NCBI GenBank assembly: GCA_049324535.1
Contig: JBMOOG010000001.1
Location: 124,001 to 188,000, forward strand
Source: JBMOOG01 sp049324535
Lineage (GTDB): Bacteria > Pseudomonadota > Alphaproteobacteria > Rhodobacterales > Rhodobacteraceae
Reading direction: 5' to 3'
Length of the DNA stretch: 64,000 nucleotides
Shown piece after piece: positions 45,049-53,773 of the stretch. The translations under genes were made by a program, and so were the position numbers. The notes under the pieces are model-generated. The model was not told the DNA's origin, did not search any database, and saw only the letters and a list, made by a program, of their open reading frames with translations. Each line of letters opens with the position of its first letter. Position 1 is the stretch's first letter.

Positions 45049-46650
45049 ATGACCAAACCTGCCGGCCCACTTTCGCATGACGGACGCAGCCTGCCCGCGG
45101 TGAACCCGGCGGGGCTCGGCCTGTTCGTGGCTCTTGTCGCGGCCAGCCTGCCGATCTTCTGGCTGGGGTTCGAGTCTCTCGCGCAGGCCTGGTCCACGCC
45201 GGAATACAGCCACGGACCGCTGATCCCGCTGATCTCGCTCTATCTGTTCCTCCGGGAACTGCGGGTTGAGGGGCCGCCCGCCGGGCCGGTCGGGTCGCGC
45301 TGGCCGGGCGTGCTGACCGTTGCCGTGGCGCTGGCGGTGGCGGGTCTGGGCAACATGATGCAGATCCCCGACATCGTGACCTACGCCTTCATCCTCTGGG
45401 TGGGCGGCATCGTCCTGACGGTCTTCGGCTGGACGCGGGGGCTGCGCCACCAGCTTCCCGTGCTGCATCTGGTGTTCATGCTGCCCCTGCCGCAGATGCT
45501 CTACTGGAAGCTCAATGTCTTCCTGCAGGGCGTGTCGTCGCAGCTCGGGGTCTGGTTCGTCGGGCTCGCCGGCGTGCCGGTCTATCTGGAAGGCAACGTG
45601 ATCGACCTCGGCGTCTACAAGCTTCAGGTCGCCGAGGCCTGTTCGGGCCTGCGCTACCTGTTCCCGATCCTCAGCTTCTCGTACCTCTTCGCGATCCTCT
45701 ACCGTGGACCGTTCTGGCATCGCGTGGTGCTGCTGCTGACCGCGGCGCCGCTGACGGTGTTCATGAACTCGGTGCGGATCGGCATCATCGGCATCCTCGT
45801 GAACAGCTACGGGATCGAACAGGCCGAGGGCTTCCTGCATTTCTTCGAAGGCTGGGTGGTGTTCCTGATCTGCGTGGCCATCCTCTTCCTGCTGGCGATC
45901 GTCCTGCAGCGCACCGCGCCGGTCCCGCTTCGGCTCTCCGAGGCGATCGACCTCGACTTCCAGGGGTTCGGCGGCATCCTCGCGCGGATCCTCGGCCTGA
46001 AGGCGAGCGCCGCTCTGGCGGCGGCGGTGCTGGTCACGGCGCTGGCCTCGCTGGCCTGGCAGACGCTTCCGGCGCCCAAGGCGGCGGACCCCGAGCGCGA
46101 GTCCTTCGCGCTCTTCCCGCGCGAGATCGGCGGCTGGCAGGGCTACACCACGCAGCTGGAACCGGCGGTGGAGCGGGTGCTGGGCGCGGACGACTACATC
46201 AACGCCTTCTATCAGAGCGCGCAGTCGGTCGATTACGTCAGCTTCTTCGTGGCCTATTACCGCAAGCAGACGGAAGGACAGGGCATTCATTCGCCGGAGG
46301 TCTGCCTGCCGACCGGCGGCTGGGAGGTGTTCAGCCTGAACGAGGTGCCGGTGGACATGACGGCGGCCGGTTACGGCCGGTTCATGGCCAACCGCGCGGT
46401 CATCCAGAAGGGCCTGTCCAAGCAGCTTGTCTACTACTGGTTCGAGGGGCGGGGGCAGCGTGTCGCCAACGACTTCGCCGCCAAGATGGGCGTGCTGCGC
46501 GACAGCCTGCTTCTGGGGCGCACCGATGGCGCGCTGGTGCGCTACGTCACCCCGATCAACCCGGGCGAGACCGAAGCGGACGCGGAGTCGCGGCTCATGG
46601 CCTTCATGGCGGCCTCGCTGCCGTCGCTTCCGCGCTTCGTGCCGTTCTGA
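45049..46650 (+). CDS. xrtD: Exosortase with C-terminal EpsI domain (XrtD-like)
   Basis: A 533-residue inner-membrane transpeptidase-like protein fused to a periplasmic EpsI (DUF3485) domain. About eight to nine helices fill residues 20-320. The proposed exosortase triad is present: Cys198 in AEACSGLRYL, Arg243 in FMNSVRIGIIG and His264 in FLHFFEGW. Residues 345-533 form the EpsI part, with HSPEVCLPTGGWEVFSL near 410. This architecture matches the Rhodobacterales XrtD group, whose substrates end with a VPLPA-type tail; the group assignment is from memory. No protein in this window carries such a tail. The gene starts 127 bp after the barrel gene, near CTATAG at 45018-45023, and the rhomboid gene follows 1 bp after its stop. 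Confidence 0.93.
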   Translation: MTKPAGPLSHDGRSLPAVNPAGLGLFVALVAASLPIFWLGFESLAQAWSTPEYSHGPLIPLISLYLFLRELRVEGPPAGPVGSRWPGVLTVAVALAVAGLGNMMQIPDIVTYAFILWVGGIVLTVFGWTRGLRHQLPVLHLVFMLPLPQMLYWKLNVFLQGVSSQLGVWFVGLAGVPVYLEGNVIDLGVYKLQVAEACSGLRYLFPILSFSYLFAILYRGPFWHRVVLLLTAAPLTVFMNSVRIGIIGILVNSYGIEQAEGFLHFFEGWVVFLICVAILFLLAIVLQRTAPVPLRLSEAIDLDFQGFGGILARILGLKASAALAAAVLVTALASLAWQTLPAPKAADPERESFALFPREIGGWQGYTTQLEPAVERVLGADDYINAFYQSAQSVDYVSFFVAYYRKQTEGQGIHSPEVCLPTGGWEVFSLNEVPVDMTAAGYGRFMANRAVIQKGLSKQLVYYWFEGRGQRVANDFAAKMGVLRDSLLLGRTDGALVRYVTPINPGETEADAESRLMAFMAASLPSLPRFVPF

Positions 46651-46651
46651 C

Positions 46652-47302
46652 ATGACCGACCGGATGGACAGCCGGTATCACACCGACGAGGGACGGGTTC
46701 CCGGCGTGGTGATCACGGTCGCGCTTTTCTGCCTGGTTCCCGAGGTGATCCTTTCGGGGGCCGAATGGGGGCTCTGGGGTACCCGCCACTGGCGCAGCCT
46801 GGCGATGGGCTACGGCGCGTTCTGGCCGGGGCTTCTGGGCAACTGGACCCCGAACTATCCGTTCCAGACCGAAACCATGTTCCTGAGCTATGGCTTCCTG
46901 CACGCGGGGCTGGCGCATCTGGCCGTCAACCTGATGACGCTGATGTCGCTGGGCCCGGTCGTGGCCGAGCGGGCCGGAACCCCGGGTTTCCTGCGCATCT
47001 ACGGCCTGTCGCTCCTCGGCGGAAGCCTCGCCTATGCGCTGCTGTCCTCGACCCCCGCACCGATGGTGGGGGCGTCGGGCGCGCTGTTCGGGCTCGCCGG
47101 CGCGATCCTTTCCTGGGAGTACCGGGACCGCAGCGACCTGCGCGAAAGCCTCCGTCCGGTGCTTGCCGCCATCGCTGCGCTGGTCGGGCTGAACCTTGTC
47201 CTGTGGTGGGCGATGAACGGCCATCTCGCCTGGCAGGCGCATCTGGGCGGCTTCGTGTCGGGCTGGCTTGCCGCGTCGGCGCGGCGGAAGCGGACGGTCT
47301 AG
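46652..47302 (+). CDS. Rhomboid-family intramembrane serine protease
   Basis: A 216-residue protein with about six membrane helices. The catalytic Ser142 is in GASGALFGL and the partner His197 in AHLGGFVSGW, with the L1-type segment containing HAGLAHLAVNLMTL near 100-113. It lies just after the exosortase gene (one base between stop and start), so the two are co-transcribed. Substrates are unknown; processing of membrane-anchored or tail-sorted proteins together with the exosortase is an attractive inference. It overlaps the convergent glycosyltransferase stop by four bases. Confidence 0.92.
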   Translation: MTDRMDSRYHTDEGRVPGVVITVALFCLVPEVILSGAEWGLWGTRHWRSLAMGYGAFWPGLLGNWTPNYPFQTETMFLSYGFLHAGLAHLAVNLMTLMSLGPVVAERAGTPGFLRIYGLSLLGGSLAYALLSSTPAPMVGASGALFGLAGAILSWEYRDRSDLRESLRPVLAAIAALVGLNLVLWWAMNGHLAWQAHLGGFVSGWLAASARRKRTV

Positions 47303-48507
47303 CGCCCCATCTTGGCGAAGATGCGGTCATAGGCCGCCAGAAGATGCGGCACCGAATGGGCCCACGAGAGACGCTCCAGAACCCGCGCGCGACCGATCCG
47401 ACCCATCTCGGCGCGTCGGGCCGGATCGTCGATCAGCTCGGCGATGCGCTCGGCGAAGTCCCTCGGGTCATTCGCGCGCGCATAGACCGAAGCCTCGCCG
47501 GCCGAGGCGCGGCCTTCCTTGAGGTCGAACTGAACCACCGGCTTTTCCAGCGTCATGTATTCCATGACCTTGTTCATGGTGGAGATGTCGTTCATCGCGT
47601 TCTTCGGATCGGGACTGACGCCGATGTCGCAGGAATTGAGCGCCCGCAGCAGATCGTCGCCGTAGAGCGGGCCGGTGAAGGTGAACCAGTCCGACAGCCC
47701 GCGCGCCGCCACGTCGGCCTCGACCGTCGGCAGCTCGGGACCGAAGCCCACGATCACGAAATGCACGTCCGTGCGGCCCAGGGTGCGGATCAGGTGGTCG
47801 GCCGCCTCGACCAGAAGATCCATGCCCTCCTGCTGGCCGATGACGCCCACATAGCCCATGACCGTCGCCGCGCCATGCCGCATCGCGGGATCGGCCGGGC
47901 GGATCTCGAACTTTTCGATCTTCGGGGCCGAGCGCACCACGAACACGTCCTCGGCCGGCATCCCGCCCCGTTCGATCGCGATGCGGCGAAAGCTTTCGTT
48001 CGTGGCGATCGAAACCGAGGCCGTCGCGAAGGTGATCCGTTCCCAGATCCGCATCACCGTGTAAAGGAGACCCTTGCGGTCGAACTTCGCCTCGAAAAGC
48101 TCGGGGCAGACGTCGTGATGGTCGAAGAGATAGCGCACCCCGAACGGGCGATAGCGCCAGCCCAGAAGGAAGATCAGGTCCGGCGGGTTGCAGCCGTGGA
48201 TGACGTCGAACCCCCGCTCGCGCCGCACCTTCCGGGCCAGGCGGAACCAGTGCCAGAGCGACCAGAGATACTCTTTCGCGTAGGCGATCGCCCCGGAATG
48301 CGCCTCGGGCGGCTCGGGATAGCGGTAGATGTGGATGCCGTCGATGACCTCGTGGTCCTTGTCCCAGCCCCGGCCCGTGGGGCAGATCACGCTGACCTCG
48401 TAGCCGTGGGCGGTCAGCGTCGTCGCCTCGAGCCAGACGCGGCGGTCGAGCGGGACGGGAAGGTTCTCGACCACGATCAGGACACGGCGGGCGGGGCTGT
48501 GGGTCAT
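47299..48507 (-). CDS. Family 4 glycosyltransferase (GT-B fold)
   Basis: A 402-residue cytoplasmic enzyme of the GT4 family. The N-terminal Rossmann part has VENLPVPLDRRVWLEATTL and the acceptor side includes HGCNPPDLIFLLGWRY and HDVCPELFEAKFDRKGLL. The C-terminal nucleotide-sugar part has GYVGVIGQQEGMDLLVEAA near 220-240 and the E-x7-E region DISTMNKVMEYMTLEKPVV near 325-345. It likely adds a sugar to the lipid-linked repeat built by the polysaccharide locus. The ATG at 48507 is followed in frame by a canonical N-terminus; codons upstream run antisense to the phytase-like gene. It is transcribed opposite to the exosortase operon. Confidence 0.92.
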   Translation of the reverse strand: MTHSPARRVLIVVENLPVPLDRRVWLEATTLTAHGYEVSVICPTGRGWDKDHEVIDGIHIYRYPEPPEAHSGAIAYAKEYLWSLWHWFRLARKVRRERGFDVIHGCNPPDLIFLLGWRYRPFGVRYLFDHHDVCPELFEAKFDRKGLLYTVMRIWERITFATASVSIATNESFRRIAIERGGMPAEDVFVVRSAPKIEKFEIRPADPAMRHGAATVMGYVGVIGQQEGMDLLVEAADHLIRTLGRTDVHFVIVGFGPELPTVEADVAARGLSDWFTFTGPLYGDDLLRALNSCDIGVSPDPKNAMNDISTMNKVMEYMTLEKPVVQFDLKEGRASAGEASVYARANDPRDFAERIAELIDDPARRAEMGRIGRARVLERLSWAHSVPHLLAAYDRIFAKMGR

Positions 48508-48592
48508 GCGAAGGGCCTGTACTCGTCTGGTGCGGCCAGCGTCTAGACGCTGGGGATGGCAAAATGATGGAGAAGATCGCGCATCCCGCCGG

Positions 48593-49480
48593 TCAGGGCG
48601 GGGTGGCCGGGATCGTGAACTCGGCCAGCTCGGTCTTCTGGAAGAGGCTGAAGTTGTCGTCCGACACCATCGTGGCGACCAGCGCCCCGTCGCGGCGCCG
48701 CCACACCGAGAGGCCCTCCATGTTGTCCAGCGTGCCGGCGGGGGTCTCGAGGATGGTCGCGCCGCCGCCGAACGCCTCGGGCAAGCCCGAAAACACCCGC
48801 ACCCGCGTCGCGAAGCCCAGCATGGGGCGGTACCAGCGCTCGAGCAGGTAGAGCCGGCCATCGGGGCCGACATCGGCGCCGGCCGCGGCATAGCCATCGG
48901 CGCCGGGAATGGCCGGCCCCTCCTGCCAGCCCTGCGGACCGAGCAGAAAGGTCGGGTAGGCGCCGTCGGCGTCTGCGGTCTCGATCACCGCCAGCAGCCG
49001 TCCGTCCGGAAGGGTGGCGAGGCCCTCGATCGCCTCGTTTCCCCACAGCGCCCGAAACCGGTCCCATCGATCGGTGGCCCGGGGCAGGGGGTCGGGCAGG
49101 TCGTAGCCGGCCACCCGTGTCAGCCCTTCGTAGCCGACCATGAGCCGGCCGCCCGGCGCGAGGGTCAGGGCCTCGGCATCCGACAGGAATTCGGTCTGCG
49201 GCTGCCCCTTGCTGTCGAGAGGCGTGACCACGGCGGTGGTCGTCACCGAAGCGATGCGGCCGGTGGCGTCGCGCGTGACCTTCGCGGTCCAGATGCCGCC
49301 GCGATCGCTGACCGCCACAAGGCCGGCCCCGTCCGCGTCCATGACCAGTCCCGAGAAGCCCCCGAAATCCGCCCGCGCCGGATCGGTCCAGGGGAAGACC
49401 TCGGCGGAGGTGGCCGGATCGGCCAGCGCGGCGCCGGACCGCAGCAGGGCCGCGACGACCGCCGGGATCGCGCGGCGCAT
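48593..49480 (-). CDS. Secreted phytase-like (esterase-like) protein
   Basis: A 295-residue exported protein with a Sec signal peptide ending near ALAD. The body fits the esterase-like-activity-of-phytase family: FGGFSGLVMDADGAGLVAVS near 40-60, GNEAIEGLATLPDGRLLA, GADVGPDGRLYLLERWY, and the late DNMEGLSVWR and MVSDDNFSLFQKTELAEF motifs. The fold is probably a beta-propeller. It has a paralogue at 54682-55584. It lies directly between the Wzx-type flippase gene (1 bp upstream) and the glycosyltransferase gene (85 bp downstream), so it may be co-transcribed with polysaccharide genes. Substrate unknown. Confidence 0.85.
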   Translation of the reverse strand: MRRAIPAVVAALLRSGAALADPATSAEVFPWTDPARADFGGFSGLVMDADGAGLVAVSDRGGIWTAKVTRDATGRIASVTTTAVVTPLDSKGQPQTEFLSDAEALTLAPGGRLMVGYEGLTRVAGYDLPDPLPRATDRWDRFRALWGNEAIEGLATLPDGRLLAVIETADADGAYPTFLLGPQGWQEGPAIPGADGYAAAGADVGPDGRLYLLERWYRPMLGFATRVRVFSGLPEAFGGGATILETPAGTLDNMEGLSVWRRRDGALVATMVSDDNFSLFQKTELAEFTIPATPP

Positions 49481-50899
49481 CTAGCGCGCCCGCCGCCGCG
49501 CCAGCACCTGCCGGATGTAGCGGCGAAGGCTGGTCATCGACCAGAAGGCGGCGAGACCGGGAAGCACGATCGCAAGCTGGGCCCAATGCGCGTTGTCGGC
49601 GAGGCGGACCTGCGGTGGCCAGAGCATCGCCACCACCGTCGCCGCCGCACCCGCGGCCGCGGTCAGCAAGATCGGTACGGCCAGCGGCCGCAGGCGCAGC
49701 CCCGCCTTGCGCCGCACCAGGTAGAGCGCGACGGCATAGCCGGCCAGCTCGGCCGCAGTTCCGATCCAGATCACGGTGAAGAGATCGCCGGTGTAGTGGA
49801 CGACCGCCCAGGCGATGGGGAGCGAGCCGACGCGGATCAGGTTCGCGATCATCGCGTTGCCGGGGTGGGACTTGGCCAGGCCGATCACGGCGGCGCCGGA
49901 TTTCAGCACCCGCGCGCCCTGCATGACCGCCAGCGGCACCAGGATCGTCAGTGTCTCGTAGTATTTCGGGCCGACCAGAAGTGCGACCACCGGGCCGCCG
50001 ACAAGCGCCGTCGCCATCACCAGCGCCAGCGCGACCGACAGGCTGGCCTCCATCGTCGCCACGCCGATGCGCTGGAACCCGGCGTCGTCGTCGCGCACGC
50101 GGCTAAGCTGCGGCAGAAAGATCGACTGGATCGAATTGGCCAGCACCAGGGTCGGCGTCAGGGTCAGGGTGAAGGCCATGCCGAAATAGGCCAGTTGCAC
50201 CATGCCGAGCTCGCGTCCGACGATCAGCTTCTCGCCGTTGAAGATCGCGAAGAGGAGAAGCCCGTTGGCCAGAAGCGGCCAGCCGAACCGGACGGCCCGC
50301 TTCATCAGGGCGGGGTCGAGGGCCAGCTGATAGGGCCGGCGCGCGGTGATGTGGGACAGCAGCACCATGGTCCCGGCCTGAATGAACAGGGACACCAGCA
50401 TGATCCGGTAGTCGTGAAACAGCAGGGCGAGCGGCCAGAGGGTCAGCACCGACGCCAGGGCGGGCACCGAGCTCGACAGCACCGACGGGCCGAAGATCAT
50501 GTGACGGCGCAGCCGGTGGGTGTCGAAGTGCTGCAACGCGTTGATGAGCGGCAGCAGAGCGAGGATCTCGAACGCCCAGGTCACTTGCGGAATGCCGAGG
50601 AAGGCCGCGTAGGGATAGGCGATGAGATACATGAGGATCGCGGACAGCAGACCGCGCAGCACCTGAAATCCCTGCATCGCCGCCTGCACATGCGGCTCGT
50701 CGCCGTCACGCTCGACGATGATGAGCTGTTGCAGTCCCAGGTAGGACAGCATCTCGACGATGGACATGCCGATGGCGAAGGTCGAGGCGATCCCGTAGTC
50801 GTCCGGCGAGACGAGGCGCGCCACGACAAGGTTGCGGACAAGCAACAAGAGCGATCCGGCCGCGTTCCCGGATATGACGAAGAGGGCCTTCTTCAGCAT
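49481..50899 (-). CDS. Oligosaccharide flippase (Wzx/MVF superfamily)
   Basis: A 472-residue inner-membrane protein with about 12-14 hydrophobic helices. NLVVARLVSPDDYGIASTFA near 23-42 is the usual start of the polysaccharide-transporter family, and FGWPLLANGLLLFAIFNGEK near 205-224 marks the second half. It would move the lipid-linked repeat unit to the periplasmic face, completing a Wzx-type route with the sugar transferase and glycosyltransferase of this locus. It is the first gene of a short leftward unit with the phytase-like gene following at once. A promoter candidate is at 50941-50968. Confidence 0.92.
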   Translation of the reverse strand: MLKKALFVISGNAAGSLLLLVRNLVVARLVSPDDYGIASTFAIGMSIVEMLSYLGLQQLIIVERDGDEPHVQAAMQGFQVLRGLLSAILMYLIAYPYAAFLGIPQVTWAFEILALLPLINALQHFDTHRLRRHMIFGPSVLSSSVPALASVLTLWPLALLFHDYRIMLVSLFIQAGTMVLLSHITARRPYQLALDPALMKRAVRFGWPLLANGLLLFAIFNGEKLIVGRELGMVQLAYFGMAFTLTLTPTLVLANSIQSIFLPQLSRVRDDDAGFQRIGVATMEASLSVALALVMATALVGGPVVALLVGPKYYETLTILVPLAVMQGARVLKSGAAVIGLAKSHPGNAMIANLIRVGSLPIAWAVVHYTGDLFTVIWIGTAAELAGYAVALYLVRRKAGLRLRPLAVPILLTAAAGAAATVVAMLWPPQVRLADNAHWAQLAIVLPGLAAFWSMTSLRRYIRQVLARRRAR

Positions 50900-50940
50900 C
50901 TGCCTTCGCCGATCGCCTCTGTCCCGCCCCCCGTGGGCGT

Positions 50941-50968
50941 TTATCTGCGAATTTCGCGCCGTCGCAAG
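50941..50968 (-). promoter_or_regulatory. Promoter candidate of the flippase gene
   Basis: On the minus strand TTGCGA (50968-50963) and GATAAA (50946-50941) are separated by 16 bases, 41 bases ahead of the flippase start codon in a 130-bp gap. Both boxes have mismatches to sigma-70 consensus, so this is a candidate only. Confidence 0.45.
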
Positions 50969-51030
50969 CCTTCATTGGTGAACAAACGGATTGTCAGGGG
51001 AATCCCGCCGGTTGTTTCCCCTCCGGATCC

Positions 51031-52014
51031 TCAGGGGCGGTCGTCCCAGGGGGCGGTTCCGGCAAGGACATGACCGGCCATCCGCCGCGCCCGGCCCGCG
51101 TAGAACGCCTGGCGCGGATCGTCGGGTCCGGCGCGGGTGGCGATCCATCCGGCCGAGGCGAAGGTGCGCAGCATGACGAACAGGGCCAGATCGCCCGGTA
51201 TGGCGCCTTTCCGGCCCCGGTCCGCCGCGTAGCCCGCGCACAGGCCGGCCACGATCATGGGCAGGCCCGGCTCCTCGAGGCTCTGGACGACGGCCGTGGC
51301 CAGGTCATAGAGCCGGTGGCCGAAGCCGCAGTCGTCGAAGTCGATCAGGGCCAGCGCCTCGCCGGACCGAAGCAGGTTCTCGCGCAGCACATCGGCGTGG
51401 ATGAGGCCGAAATCACCCGGTTTCAGGGGCATTGTTTCCAGCCGCTTCCTCGCGAAGGCGCGCGCTTCCTGAATGATTCCCAGGTCGGCCGGCGTGAAGG
51501 CCGGGTTTTCCCAGAACCGGCCCCAGAGCGGATCCGCGCCGAGCCAGCCCTCGGCGTTCCAGACCGGGCGCTCGAAGGACGGCGGCAGGGTGAGGCGGTC
51601 GGTCTCGGCATGCAGGCGCGAAAGCAGGCGCCCGATCCCGGTCATCAGCGCGCGCTGTTCGTCCGCGTCCCCCGACAGGGGCGTCTCGGCCGCCCCGACC
51701 GGATCGCCGCCAAGCCAGGACACGCAGCTTGCCACCCGCCCGCCCGCCCGGGCCGTCAGATCGCCGGACGCGGTGAGGACGGGCGCGGGCACCGGCAGGC
51801 CGCGCCGGGCAAGCAGACCGGTCCAGATCAGCTCCGACCGGATCGCGGCTTCGGTCTGGTAGCCCGGCCGGTGCAGGCGCAGCGCCACCGGACCGCCGGC
51901 CAGCTCGGCCCGGAACACCACGTTTTCGCGGGCCTTGACCAGCCGCAGCGTGCGGGCGTCGCCCCCCCAGGCCGCAAGCGCAGCCGCGGCCATGGCGCCC
52001 CAGTCGTCGGTCAT
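51031..52014 (-). CDS. APH-family phosphotransferase (amino-alcohol kinase candidate)
   Basis: A 327-residue cytosolic kinase-fold enzyme. The catalytic loop GLIHADVLRENLL holds His206, Asp208 and Asn213, and the metal-binding IDFDDCGFG holds Asp225/Asp227, the APH pattern. The N-lobe has VALRLHRPGYQTEAAI with a basic residue in place of the usual ATP-lysine. Related enzymes include homoserine kinase type II and hydroxylysine kinase. Its start overlaps the stop of a class-III aminotransferase gene by four bases, suggesting a shared pathway in which a hydroxylated amine is phosphorylated and then processed by the PLP enzyme. Aminoglycoside resistance is unlikely from context. Confidence 0.85.
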   Translation of the reverse strand: MTDDWGAMAAAALAAWGGDARTLRLVKARENVVFRAELAGGPVALRLHRPGYQTEAAIRSELIWTGLLARRGLPVPAPVLTASGDLTARAGGRVASCVSWLGGDPVGAAETPLSGDADEQRALMTGIGRLLSRLHAETDRLTLPPSFERPVWNAEGWLGADPLWGRFWENPAFTPADLGIIQEARAFARKRLETMPLKPGDFGLIHADVLRENLLRSGEALALIDFDDCGFGHRLYDLATAVVQSLEEPGLPMIVAGLCAGYAADRGRKGAIPGDLALFVMLRTFASAGWIATRAGPDDPRQAFYAGRARRMAGHVLAGTAPWDDRP

Positions 52015-53273
52015 TCCGGCAGGTCCGCCAGCACGCCCGCCAGCGTGGCAACCGCCAGATCGACCTCGGCCGGCCCGATCGGCATCGGCGGTCGCAGCTT
52101 GAGGATGTGCTGGGCGCGGCCGATGCGGCCCATCAGCACCCCGCGCTCGCGCATCCGCTCGACGATCCAGGCGGCGGCCTCGGTGGCGGGCTGTCCGTCC
52201 CGGGCGAGTTCGACGGCGAAGAACAGGCCGCGTCCCCGCACCGAATGGATCAGCGGGTGCGACAGGCCGCGCAGCCCCGCAAGCATCCGTTCGCCCATGT
52301 CCCGCGCATTGCCGACCAGCCCTTCGCGTTCGATCACCTCCAGCGTCGCCATGGCCGCGGCGCAGGACACCGGGTTGCCGCCGAAGGTGTTGAAATAGCC
52401 GAAGGCGTTGCGGAAGGCCGCCATGATGTCGGGGCGCGTCACCACCGCGGCCACCGGGTGGCCGTTGCCCATCGGCTTGCCCAGCGTCACCACATCGGGC
52501 GCGAAACCCAGCGCCTGATGCCCCCACCAGTGGCTGCCCACCCGCCCGAATCCCGGTTGCACCTCGTCGCAGAGGATCAGCCCTTCGGCGCGGCGCACGG
52601 CCTCGACCGTCGGCGCAAGGAACCCCGGACCCGCCTCCGGCAGCCCCTCGTTGGCGAAGATCGGGCAGAGCATCAGCCCGGCGAAGCCATGCCCCGAGGC
52701 GCGCAATTCGTCGATCGCGCGCGCCACGCCTTCGGCGAACGCCTGCGGCTGCGCGGCCAGAGACCCGCCCAGAGGGTTCAGGCTGTCGGGTGCGGGGACG
52801 CGGCGCACATGCGCGGGCCAGCCCCCGATCGGCGGGCGCCGGGTGGACAGATGCGATACGGCCGTGGTGTTGCCGTGATAGGTGTTGTCGGTCACCACGA
52901 TGCCGGTGTGTCCCGTCACCGCCTGCGCCATGCGCAGCGCGATGTCGTTGGCCTCGGACCCGGTGCAGACCATGATGACCTGCTTCAGGTCATGGTCGAA
53001 CCGTCCCACCAGCCGCTCGGCGTAGTCGAGGATCAGGGGGTGCAGGTAACGGGTGTGGGTGTTGAGCGTCGCCGCCTGCCGCGCGATCGCCTCGACCACA
53101 TGCGGGTGGCAATGGCCGACGTGCGGGACATTGTTGTAGCAGTCGAGATAGCGGCGGCCCTGCGCGTCCCAGAGCCAGACGCCCTCGCCGCGGACGATCT
53201 CGACCGGATCGTCGTAGAAGGTCGGCACGTTCGGGCCGAGAAGCGCCGCCCGTCGCGCCAGAAGTTCACTCAT
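52011..53273 (-). CDS. Class-III PLP aminotransferase, phospho-lyase-like
   Basis: A 420-residue fold-type I PLP enzyme. CTGSEANDIALRMAQAVTGH near 103-122 binds cofactor phosphate, LILCDEVQPGFGRVG near 232-246 holds Asp236, and Lys266 in TLGKPMGNGHP is the Schiff-base lysine. The YLDCYNNVPHVGHCHPHVVEA opening is characteristic of the branch containing ethanolamine-phosphate and phosphohydroxylysine phospho-lyases (AGXT2L1/PHYKPL). Coupling with an APH-type kinase gene supports a kinase-then-phospho-lyase route rather than a plain transaminase. The stop overlaps the kinase start, and the start overlaps the arfB stop by 8 bases. Confidence 0.9.
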   Translation of the reverse strand: MSELLARRAALLGPNVPTFYDDPVEIVRGEGVWLWDAQGRRYLDCYNNVPHVGHCHPHVVEAIARQAATLNTHTRYLHPLILDYAERLVGRFDHDLKQVIMVCTGSEANDIALRMAQAVTGHTGIVVTDNTYHGNTTAVSHLSTRRPPIGGWPAHVRRVPAPDSLNPLGGSLAAQPQAFAEGVARAIDELRASGHGFAGLMLCPIFANEGLPEAGPGFLAPTVEAVRRAEGLILCDEVQPGFGRVGSHWWGHQALGFAPDVVTLGKPMGNGHPVAAVVTRPDIMAAFRNAFGYFNTFGGNPVSCAAAMATLEVIEREGLVGNARDMGERMLAGLRGLSHPLIHSVRGRGLFFAVELARDGQPATEAAAWIVERMRERGVLMGRIGRAQHILKLRPPMPIGPAEVDLAVATLAGVLADLPE

Positions 53274-53685
53274 CCTCGACCTTTCCGCGCAGCGCCTTCA
53301 CCGCCCCGCGCACCTGCTTGGCCTCGAGCCGGCGTCGCACCGACCCCGCCGTGGGTTTGGTGCGGACCCGCGGCTTGGGGGCGACCAGCGCCGCGCGGAT
53401 CAGCTCGACCAGCCGTTCGCGGGCAAGCTCGCGGTTGCGCAACTGGCTGCGGGTTTCCTCGGCGCGGATCACGATGGCGCCGTCCTGGGTCCAGCGCCGG
53501 CCGGCCAGCCGTTTCAGCCGCGCCTTGACCGCCGGCGACAGGTGCGGGCTGCGCTCGGCCTCGAAACGCAGCTCGACCGCGGTCGAGACCTTGTTCACGT
53601 TCTGCCCGCCCGGACCCTGTGCCCGCGAGAAGCTCTCGGTCAGTTCCCAGTCGGCGATCGCGAGTGTTTCGGTGACGTGCAGCAT
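53266..53685 (-). CDS. arfB: Alternative ribosome-rescue factor ArfB (peptidyl-tRNA hydrolase)
   Basis: A 139-residue protein. The GGQ motif in FSRAQGPGGQNVNKVSTAVE near 20-39 is the catalytic peptidyl-tRNA hydrolysis loop of release factors. The basic C-terminal tail (about 100-139, rich in Arg and Lys) inserts into the empty mRNA channel of a stalled ribosome. Length equals E. coli ArfB. It precedes the aminotransferase gene, overlapping it by 8 bases, so it is probably the first gene of that unit, started after the terminator at 53734-53757. Confidence 0.95.
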   Translation of the reverse strand: MLHVTETLAIADWELTESFSRAQGPGGQNVNKVSTAVELRFEAERSPHLSPAVKARLKRLAGRRWTQDGAIVIRAEETRSQLRNRELARERLVELIRAALVAPKPRVRTKPTAGSVRRRLEAKQVRGAVKALRGKVEDE

Positions 53686-53733
53686 GGCGCGATCCTAGCG
53701 GCCCGCCCGGCCAAGGGAAGGCGGGAAACGGAA

Positions 53734-53757
53734 AGGGCCGCTCTGACGAGCGGCCCT
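53734..53757 (-). terminator. Rho-independent terminator downstream of the VUT transporter gene
   Basis: AGGGCCGCTC and GAGCGGCCCT form a perfect ten-base-pair stem with a TGAC loop. On the leftward strand it is followed by TTTCC. It ends the transcript that runs leftward through the transporter gene and the structured tail, 48 bases before the arfB start codon. On the plus strand no T-run follows, so it is a minus-strand terminator. Confidence 0.8.
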
Positions 53758-53773
53758 CCGAGATCTACGGAGA

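Noticed and set aside
51031..52014. Aminoglycoside resistance gene
   Set aside because: The fold is APH-like, but the tight pairing with a class-III aminotransferase and chromosomal housekeeping context point to metabolism.
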